A DNA stretch of 37,084 bases from an uncultured Bacteroidales bacterium (lineage in GTDB: Bacteria; Bacteroidota; Bacteroidia; Bacteroidales; UBA932): contig CALUSM010000028.1 in NCBI GenBank assembly GCA_944323445.1, positions 1 through 37,084 of the forward strand, in the 5' to 3' direction. This document shows, in pieces, positions 32,474-37,084 of the stretch (positions are counted from its first letter, which is position 1; every line of letters starts with the position of its first letter). The notes beneath the pieces were generated by a model. The model saw only the letters and a list, made by a program, of their open reading frames with translations, made no database searches and was not told the origin of the DNA. The position numbers and the translations under genes are program-made.

Positions 32474-33688
32474 ATGAAAGGTTTATCAAGATTTACCGTT
32501 GTGCTGCTGGCTCTGGCCATGTCGGCATCGTGCGCAAACTTTGAGTTCGACAGGAGTATGAGTGTCGGGAAAACTGTTCTGATATACATGGCAGCGGACA
32601 ATAATCTGGCTCCCTACGCCAGGCAGAACCTGCAGGCTGTAATGGAAGGGGAGGTGCCCGACTACTTTGATGAGGGGGACGGGAATGTCCTGCTTGTCTA
32701 TGCTGATATAGACGGAGATGTCCCCAGGCTGATGCGCCTGAGCAGGGACAGGTACGGAGTGGTCAATTCCGAGATTCTCGTAGAGTACGAGGAGGACCAG
32801 AACTCAGCGTCGGACTCGGTGATGAACGCAGTGCTCACCTACGCGGCCGGGCTTTTCCCGTCTTCTGAAAACGGGCTTGTCCTCTGGTCCCACGGGACAG
32901 GATGGCTGCCGGAGGGCTATTATTCCAAACCCTATTCTTATGGAGAAGACGGCCTGACAGTGCCCATGAGTGTCGCGGAGGATCCCTATGCCTCCTATGT
33001 CAAGTCGTTCGGAAGCGACTCCGGCAGAGAAATGGATATCCGGGACCTGGCTGCCGCCCTCCCGGTGCATTACAACTATATCATTTTCGACGCCTGCCTG
33101 ATGGGCGGGGTCGAGGTGGCCTACGAGCTGCGGGAGAAATGTGATTATCTGGTGGTCTCGGCGGCGGAAGTGCAGGCCGAGGGATTCCCGTACGGGGAGA
33201 TAGTAGGGGACCTGATGGCGGGAAGCAGGAGTTCTCTGGAGTCCGTGTGTGACAAGTTCTACATGCACTATGAGAATGAGGCTGCCACGGTCGCTCTGAT
33301 TGACTCCAGGTCTCTGGACCGTCTGGCTTCGGTATGCCGCGATATCATCAGTACGGGAGGCCGGGACCGGATCCAGGATTTGGAAATGGATTCCCTGCAG
33401 GGGTATTACAGATATGACCGGCATTGGTTCTATGATCTTGAGGACTTCATTTCGCGTATAGCGGAGGAGGACAGGCTCAGCTCTTTCAGGACGGTTATGG
33501 ACGATGCAGTGCTGTACAAGAGGTCGACGGATGAATTCTCCCTGACAATCAACGGACGGCCCGAGATGCAGTTTCTCATAAAAACATTTTCGGGACTGAG
33601 CACATATGTACCCAATCCCGAAAACCCTGTGCTTGAAGAATACTACAGAACTCTGGCATGGAACAAAGCTGTCCGGATGGTCCTGTAG
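32474..33688 (+). CDS. Clostripain (C11) family lipoprotein
   Basis: A 404-residue lipoprotein; signal ends in MSASC with lipid Cys20. The caspase-like C11 fold is seen in KTVLIYMAADNNLAPYA (33-49), the catalytic His in LWSHGTGW (His140) and the catalytic Cys in IIFDACLMGGVEVAYEL (Cys208). SAAEVQAEGFPYGEI forms the substrate-pocket region. C11 enzymes cleave after Arg or Lys and can self-activate. Both catalytic residues are present, so activity is expected on the cell surface or in the periplasm. Single gene; nine bases before the convergent rubrerythrin stop. Confidence 0.9.
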   Translation: MKGLSRFTVVLLALAMSASCANFEFDRSMSVGKTVLIYMAADNNLAPYARQNLQAVMEGEVPDYFDEGDGNVLLVYADIDGDVPRLMRLSRDRYGVVNSEILVEYEEDQNSASDSVMNAVLTYAAGLFPSSENGLVLWSHGTGWLPEGYYSKPYSYGEDGLTVPMSVAEDPYASYVKSFGSDSGREMDIRDLAAALPVHYNYIIFDACLMGGVEVAYELREKCDYLVVSAAEVQAEGFPYGEIVGDLMAGSRSSLESVCDKFYMHYENEAATVALIDSRSLDRLASVCRDIISTGGRDRIQDLEMDSLQGYYRYDRHWFYDLEDFISRIAEEDRLSSFRTVMDDAVLYKRSTDEFSLTINGRPEMQFLIKTFSGLSTYVPNPENPVLEEYYRTLAWNKAVRMVL

Positions 33689-33697
33689 GAATATTCT

Positions 33698-34258
33698 TTA
33701 CTTTTTCTCTCCGAAGAATCTCTTGTACAGACCCTCGAAAGCCTGGCCGTGACGCGCCTCGTCCTTGCACATCTCGTGCACGGTGTCGTGGATGGCGTCG
33801 AGGTTGAGCTGTTTTGCCTTGGTCGCGATACGCTTCTTGTCGGCGCAGGCGTCGGCCTCGGCGTGCATTCTCTTCTCGAGGTTGGTCTTGGTGTCCCATA
33901 CGACCTCTCCGAGAAGCTCTGCGAACCTGGCTGCGTGGTCGGCCTCCTCGTAGGCGATGCGGCGGTAAGCCTCGGCGATCTCGGGATATCCCTCCCTGTC
34001 GGCCTGACGGCTCATTGCGATGTACATACCTACTTCAGAGCATTCGCCTGCGAAGTGTGTCTGCAGGCCTTCCCATATTTCCTGGTCGCAGCCTTTGGCC
34101 ACTCCGAGGGTGTGGCCGTCGGCCCATGAGATCTCATTGGCGTCTTCCTTAATCTCTACAAACTTGCTTGCGGGGGCTTTGCAGAGGGGGCATTTCTCAG
34201 GAGGGTTGTCTCCTGTGTGCACATAACCGCATACGGTGCATCTCCATTTCTTTTCCAT
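33698..34258 (-). CDS. Reverse-type rubrerythrin
   Basis: A 186-residue protein. Unlike classic rubrerythrin, the rubredoxin part comes first: [20 protein letters not shown] supplies four Cys for one iron. A ferritin-like four-helix domain follows ([76 protein letters not shown]) with the Glu and ExxH ligands of a diiron site. Rubrerythrins reduce hydrogen peroxide in anaerobes. Full length, biased codons. Single minus-strand gene divergent from rplY. Confidence 0.92.
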   Translation of the reverse strand: MEKKWRCTVCGYVHTGDNPPEKCPLCKAPASKFVEIKEDANEISWADGHTLGVAKGCDQEIWEGLQTHFAGECSEVGMYIAMSRQADREGYPEIAEAYRRIAYEEADHAARFAELLGEVVWDTKTNLEKRMHAEADACADKKRIATKAKQLNLDAIHDTVHEMCKDEARHGQAFEGLYKRFFGEKK

Positions 34259-34307
34259 AGAATGTGATACTAAATGTTGTTAATTCGTCCGCGCAAGTTA
34301 CAAATTT

Positions 34308-34338
34308 TTTGCCAAAAATGAAAATTTGGCTACTTTTG
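34308..34338 (+). promoter_or_regulatory. Promoter of rplY
   Basis: TTTG at 34308-34311 and TACTTTTG at 34331-34338 are 19 bases apart, both exact. Transcription is expected near 34344, giving a leader of about 75 bases. Confidence 0.7.
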
Positions 34339-34341
34339 CAG

Positions 34342-34392
34342 CCCCTAAAAGCCATGAGGCTTTTGGTGCAATGGGGTCCGGAAAGCCCGGAC
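34342..34392 (+). promoter_or_regulatory. Structured 5' leader of rplY
   Basis: Two hairpins lie between the promoter and the ATG at 34419. AAAAGCC (34347-34353) pairs with GGCTTTT (34358-34364) around ATGA, with a possible outer CCCC/GGGG clamp (34342-34345 with 34373-34376). GTCCGG (34376-34381) pairs with CCGGAC (34387-34392) around AAAGC. No T-run follows, so it is not a terminator. Position and shape fit a ribosomal-protein autoregulatory leader, which is inference. Confidence 0.5.
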
Positions 34393-34418
34393 TGAGTAAC
34401 ACATTTTAAACCAATACC

Positions 34419-35027
34419 ATGAAACACATTACATTACACGGCACCGCAAGGACCAAGGGCCGCAAGTCGCTCACCAAGAGCATCCGCAGAGAGGGGCATG
34501 TGCCCTGCAACCTCTACGGCAACGGAATCGAGAACGTTCTCTTCTCAGTAGACGCAAGAGACCTCAAGGCTCTCACCCACACCCCCAACAGCTACATCGT
34601 AGACCTCGACGTCGACGGCAAGAACTATCTCGCCATCCTGCACGAGCTTCAGTTCCACCCTGTTACTGACAACACCATCCACGCTGACTTCCTGGCCATC
34701 TCGGCTGACAAGCCCGTGACCATCAACGTGCCTCTGAACATCTTCGGAAACTGCGCCGGAGTGAAGGCCGGCGGTAAGCTCCTCATCGAGGCCCGCAAGC
34801 TCAGGGTATGCGGTCTGCCCGACCAGATTCCCGATGTACTGGATATAGACATCACCAACCTCAAGCTCGGCAAGCAGATTACAGCCGGTGACCTCTCCTA
34901 CGAGGGCATCCAGATTGTAAGCCCCAAGACTACAGGTGTCTGCACAGTTAAGCACACCCGTGCCGCAATGGCCGGTGCAGCTGAGGAGGAGGCAGGCGAG
35001 GAGGCAGCAGCTCCCGCAGCTGAGTAA
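34419..35027 (+). CDS. rplY: 50S ribosomal protein L25 (Ctc-type, long form)
   Basis: A 202-residue protein with the N-terminal 5S rRNA-binding L25 domain (HGTARTKGRKSLTKSIRREGHVPCNLYGNG, HELQFHPVTDNTIHADFLAI) and the C-terminal TL5/Ctc beta domain (INVPLNIFGNCAGVKAGGKL, DIDITNLKLGKQITAGDL). An acidic Ala/Glu-rich tail ends the protein. Strong C-ending codon bias fits high expression. The pth gene starts 11 bases after the stop, a frequent order in bacteria, and both are probably read from the promoter above. Confidence 0.95.
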   Translation: MKHITLHGTARTKGRKSLTKSIRREGHVPCNLYGNGIENVLFSVDARDLKALTHTPNSYIVDLDVDGKNYLAILHELQFHPVTDNTIHADFLAISADKPVTINVPLNIFGNCAGVKAGGKLLIEARKLRVCGLPDQIPDVLDIDITNLKLGKQITAGDLSYEGIQIVSPKTTGVCTVKHTRAAMAGAAEEEAGEEAAAPAAE

Positions 35028-35038
35028 TCATCCTGCTC

Positions 35039-35602
35039 ATGACATATCTCATAGTCGGATTAGGAAACATCGGGTACGAGTACATCGAGACCCGCCACAA
35101 TATGGGATTTTCGGTATTGGACACCTGGGCTCAGGCGTCCAATACTCTTTTTACGACAGTCCGTTACGGCGATATGGCGGAGATCCGGCTCAAGGGCCGC
35201 ACCTTCGTCCTGCTCAAGCCTTCCACCTACATGAACCTGAGTGGAAAAGCCGTGGCCTACTGGCTGGATAAGAAAAATATCCCTGTGGAGAACCTGCTGG
35301 TGATAGCGGACGATATGAATCTGCCCTTCGGGACACTGCGCATGCGCAAGGGCGGAAGCGCCGGAGGTCATAACGGCCTGGCCAACATTGCGGAGATGCT
35401 GGGGACTCAGGACTATCCCCGTCTGCGGGTTGGCATAGGCTCGCACGTAGGCCGCGGCCCTCAGGTGGATTTCGTTCTGGGAAAATGGGATGAGGAGGAG
35501 CAAAAGCAACTCCCGGAGATAAGGGAAAGGGCTGTTGAGGCCGTCAAGTCCTTCGGTCTGTCCGGCATCGAGCGGACCATGACTCAGTTCAATCGACAAT
35601 AA
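35039..35602 (+). CDS. pth: Peptidyl-tRNA hydrolase
   Basis: A 187-residue enzyme that releases peptides from peptidyl-tRNA dropped by the ribosome. The start is LIVGLGNIGYEYIETRHNMGF with the catalytic His in TRHNMG; KPSTYMNLSGKAV, DDMNLPFGTLRMRKGGSAGGHNGL and YPRLRVGIG follow. All are Pth signatures and the length is normal. Linked to rplY upstream. Its 3' end overlaps the convergent DivIC-like gene by 14 bases. Confidence 0.95.
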   Translation: MTYLIVGLGNIGYEYIETRHNMGFSVLDTWAQASNTLFTTVRYGDMAEIRLKGRTFVLLKPSTYMNLSGKAVAYWLDKKNIPVENLLVIADDMNLPFGTLRMRKGGSAGGHNGLANIAEMLGTQDYPRLRVGIGSHVGRGPQVDFVLGKWDEEEQKQLPEIRERAVEAVKSFGLSGIERTMTQFNRQ

Positions 35603-35903
35603 AGACTTCCTCGTCTTCTCTGTGAAAATAGTACTGCTCCCTGGCGAATTTTTCCAGGGAGTCTTTGTCGGAGGTCAGTTCGTCCAGTTTGCTGTCGAGA
35701 GCATTGATGTCCCTGCCGTATTGGCGTATGACCTTCTCCTGGCGCAGGACCTCTATGTAGTCTCCTGCCCAGCGGATTAGGTTGTTGCGGTCCACGAAAA
35801 GGACGATGACTGCAAAGACGGATGTTACGATAAGATACCTGTTCGTGATTATTCTCACGAATTTGCTGCGGGGCCGCCGATTGCGCTGTACTTCTTCTTC
35901 CAT
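35589..35903 (-). CDS. FtsB/DivIC-type septum formation protein
   Basis: A 104-residue protein with a basic cytoplasmic N-terminus (NRRPRSKFVRIITNRY), one membrane helix (YLIVTSVFAVIVLFV), and a coiled coil (EVLRQEKVIRQYGRDINALDSKLDELTSDKDSLEKFAREQY in part) followed by the EKFARE-Y-F motif usual for the DivIC/FtsB family. It should join the FtsL-FtsQ-type division complex. Its promoter box is five bases before the ATG, so the mRNA is probably leaderless. Confidence 0.88.
   Translation of the reverse strand: MEEEVQRNRRPRSKFVRIITNRYLIVTSVFAVIVLFVDRNNLIRWAGDYIEVLRQEKVIRQYGRDINALDSKLDELTSDKDSLEKFAREQYYFHREDEEVFIVD
35637..35661 (+). terminator. Possible pth terminator inside the antisense DivIC gene
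   Basis: CTCCCTGG (35637-35644) pairs perfectly with CCAGGGAG (35654-35661), loop of nine, followed by TCTTTG. It lies 35 bases after the pth stop. The T-run is poor and the bases code for a conserved part of the DivIC-like protein, so this is a weak candidate. Confidence 0.35.
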
Positions 35904-35908
35904 GGATG

Positions 35909-35916
35909 CAAATTTA
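35909..35916 (-). promoter_or_regulatory. -7 box of the DivIC-like gene, five bases from the ATG
   Basis: The minus strand reads TAAATTTG, an exact TAnnTTTG, ending five bases before the start at 35903. Fourth case of a start-abutting promoter in the window. Confidence 0.5.
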
Positions 35917-35929
35917 TCATTAATATCAC

Positions 35930-35937
35930 TATCTTTG
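35930..35937 (+). promoter_or_regulatory. -7 box of the CPBP protease-manA pair
   Basis: TATCTTTG is an exact TAnnTTTG, 28 bases before the ATG at 35966. It is divergent from the DivIC-like box 13 bases away. Confidence 0.5.
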
Positions 35938-35965
35938 AAAAATTTTTGAAAAACCCTTGTCGAAC

Positions 35966-36847
35966 ATGCTTAGAACGCTGACATATTCCCTCCCTGACCT
36001 GAAGCAGGCGTGGCTGGCCCTCCTTTTCTTCGTGCTGGGACAGCTGGCCGCTTCCGTGCTGCTGGGCTTTATTTTCAGTATCTTTCACTTCCAGGATACT
36101 CAGAATCTCGCGATGCCCCTGTCGTATGTCCTGTCCTACGTTTTTCCATTGCTCTACCTCTACTGGAAAGGATTGCGCAGGCTGAACGACCCGCTGAAGG
36201 AAGGGCAGCCGGAATACGATGAGATCCGTCTGGACCGCCCTTGTCTCGGAGGCATGCGCCTGTGGGCCTTCATCCCTCTGGTGATCATAGTAATGCTGGC
36301 GGTGATAATCCTGCTGAGCTGTCTGCCCGAGGGCCGGGAGATGCCCGAGTGGTTCCGTCAGGCCCTGAGTCAGGTATACGGGATGAAGCTGGCCGTCAAT
36401 CTGCTGACGATGGGAGTCCTGGCTCCGCTGCTGGAGGAGTTCCTGTTCCGCGGAATCATCCTTACCGGCCTCTCCCGCCGTATGGACCCGTGGTGGGCGA
36501 TACTCTGGTCGTCGGTGCTCTTCGGCATAGCCCACCTCAATCCCTGGCAGGCCCTTCCGGCCTTCGCCATGGGCTGCTTCTTCGGCTGGCTCTATTACAG
36601 GACGCGCAGCCTCTGGACAGTAATAGGATTGCACTCGCTGAACAATGTCCTGGCCGTCGCGGCTGCGGCCCTGTTCGGGGTGGAAGAAGTCACTCAAGAG
36701 AATATCCAGTCTGTCTTCGGAGAAACTGCGGCATATATCATGGTGGCAGTGGCGGCCATCGTGCTGGTAGCAGGCATAGGACTGATCAATAAATACATAC
36801 CCGCAAAAAGCAAGAGTTACAATGAAAAAGGCGATATATCCCATTAA
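35966..36847 (+). CDS. CPBP family intramembrane metalloprotease
   Basis: About 293 residues, start at 35966 (MLRTLTYSLPDLKQAWLALLFF). Roughly seven to eight membrane helices. The CPBP/Rce1-like (ABI) motifs are seen in order: LEEFLFRGIILTGL with the EExxxR pattern, VLFGIAHLNPWQALPAFAMGC with FxxxH, and GLHSLNNVLAVAA with the final HxxxN-type residues. Such proteases cleave or bind peptides within the membrane; in Bacteroidota the target is unknown. Its last 26 bases overlap the manA start. Confidence 0.9.
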   Translation: MLRTLTYSLPDLKQAWLALLFFVLGQLAASVLLGFIFSIFHFQDTQNLAMPLSYVLSYVFPLLYLYWKGLRRLNDPLKEGQPEYDEIRLDRPCLGGMRLWAFIPLVIIVMLAVIILLSCLPEGREMPEWFRQALSQVYGMKLAVNLLTMGVLAPLLEEFLFRGIILTGLSRRMDPWWAILWSSVLFGIAHLNPWQALPAFAMGCFFGWLYYRTRSLWTVIGLHSLNNVLAVAAAALFGVEEVTQENIQSVFGETAAYIMVAVAAIVLVAGIGLINKYIPAKSKSYNEKGDISH

Positions 36848-37084
36848 GTTCATCCCCCAGCCCAAGGAGCGCGTCTGGGGTGGCCGCCGTCTGGCCGCTC
36901 AGTTTCACAAGCCCTTCGACCCTGATGCCGTGATAGGCGAGAGCTGGGAGGTCTCCGGCTTTGAGGACGACAGCTCGGTGATAGAAAGCGGCTGGCTGCA
37001 GGACAATCCTCTCTTCGATGTCATCGAGACCTACATGGACGAGATAGTGGGAGAGGACAACTACAAGCGCTTCGGCAACGAGTT
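36822..37084 (+). CDS. manA: Mannose-6-phosphate isomerase, class I, N-terminal part only
   Basis: The first 87 residues are in the window (starts MKKAIYPIKFIPQPKERVWGG); the gene runs off the right edge. The N-terminal KFIPQPKERVWGGRRL and GESWEVSG blocks are those of type I phosphomannose isomerase, which interconverts fructose-6-P and mannose-6-P. The zinc-binding residues lie past the window end. Start ATG overlaps the CPBP gene by 26 bases, so co-translation is likely. Confidence 0.88.
   Translation, partial: MKKAIYPIKFIPQPKERVWGGRRLAAQFHKPFDPDAVIGESWEVSGFEDDSSVIESGWLQDNPLFDVIETYMDEIVGEDNYKRFGNE

Noticed and set aside
35855-36865. Long minus-strand open frame opposite the CPBP gene
   Set aside because: Shadow of the membrane protease gene; overlaps the DivIC-like gene start and promoters.
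1-37084. CRISPR arrays, insertion sequences, rRNA genes
   Set aside because: No regularly spaced direct repeats, transposase-like frames with inverted ends, or rRNA sequence were seen.

Overview
The window reads as a chromosomal segment of a member of the Bacteroidota, most likely order Bacteroidales. The evidence is: many start-proximal promoters of the Bacteroidetes sigma-ABfr type (TAnnTTTG, sometimes with TTTG about 20 bases upstream); no Shine-Dalgarno pattern before genes; lineage-typical families (FISUMP lipoprotein, PCMD protein, small Hc1-like histone, DUF2795, M6 and clostripain peptidases, N-terminal-rubredoxin rubrerythrin, LemA-TPM-TPM cassette); and moderately high GC. The genus cannot be named from the sequence alone. 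About 40 protein genes and one tRNA are packed with very short spacers, many overlapping. No insertion sequence, prophage, CRISPR array or rRNA was seen, so this looks like core chromosome with some accessory surface genes.

Layout. 1-217: the 3' part of tRNA-Pro(CGG), whose 3' end is mirrored in a long perfect hairpin, then a short non-coding stretch with an 18-bp palindrome. 218-3448: divergent pair of an ApbE-esterase fusion lipoprotein (-) and a FISUMP lipoprotein (+). 3468-5294: LemA-TPM-TPM cassette. 5300-8656 (-): DUF389 membrane protein, CapA-like phosphatase and PhoH ATPase in one tight operon. 8770-16335 (+): a run of SPOR lipoprotein, gcvT, an apparently inactivated M28 peptidase fused to a TonB C-terminal domain, leuS and two tandem YitT proteins. 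16423-18034: a seven-helix membrane AraC regulator directly followed by a small stand-alone AraC-type DNA-binding protein. 18026-23996: housekeeping genes (holA, HsdR_N-like protein, CCA/poly(A) nucleotidyltransferase, folE, LolD-type ATPase, cobalamin adenosyltransferase, DUF2795, MarC, Hc1). 24064-28694: secreted proteins (small lipoprotein, M6 peptidase, PCMD protein, Omp85-type barrel). 28678-32391 (-): YtxH, holin-like membrane protein, a small unknown, trkA and aspA. 32474-37084: clostripain lipoprotein, rubrerythrin, rplY with a structured leader, pth, DivIC/FtsB-like protein, CPBP protease and the start of manA.

How the parts may work together. Several genes serve translation: tRNA-Pro lacks an encoded CCA, so the CCA-adding enzyme here or elsewhere must finish it; leuS, pth and rplY are also present. 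The envelope genes (lipoproteins, SPOR, M6, clostripain, PCMD, Omp85 barrel) point to a surface-active anaerobe. AspA (aspartate to fumarate) and reverse rubrerythrin (peroxide removal) fit fermentative, oxygen-sensitive life.

The most unusual items are: (1) the 28-bp perfect inverted repeat containing the tRNA-Pro 3' end; (2) the M28-TonB_C fusion with three metal or catalytic positions replaced; (3) an aspA terminator embedded antisense inside the coding sequence of the convergent outer-membrane gene; (4) the two-hairpin leader of rplY; (5) the ApbE-esterase fusion; (6) the paired membrane and mini AraC regulators; and (7) several promoters lying 4-6 bases from start codons, implying leaderless mRNAs. 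No clearly new multi-gene system was seen.
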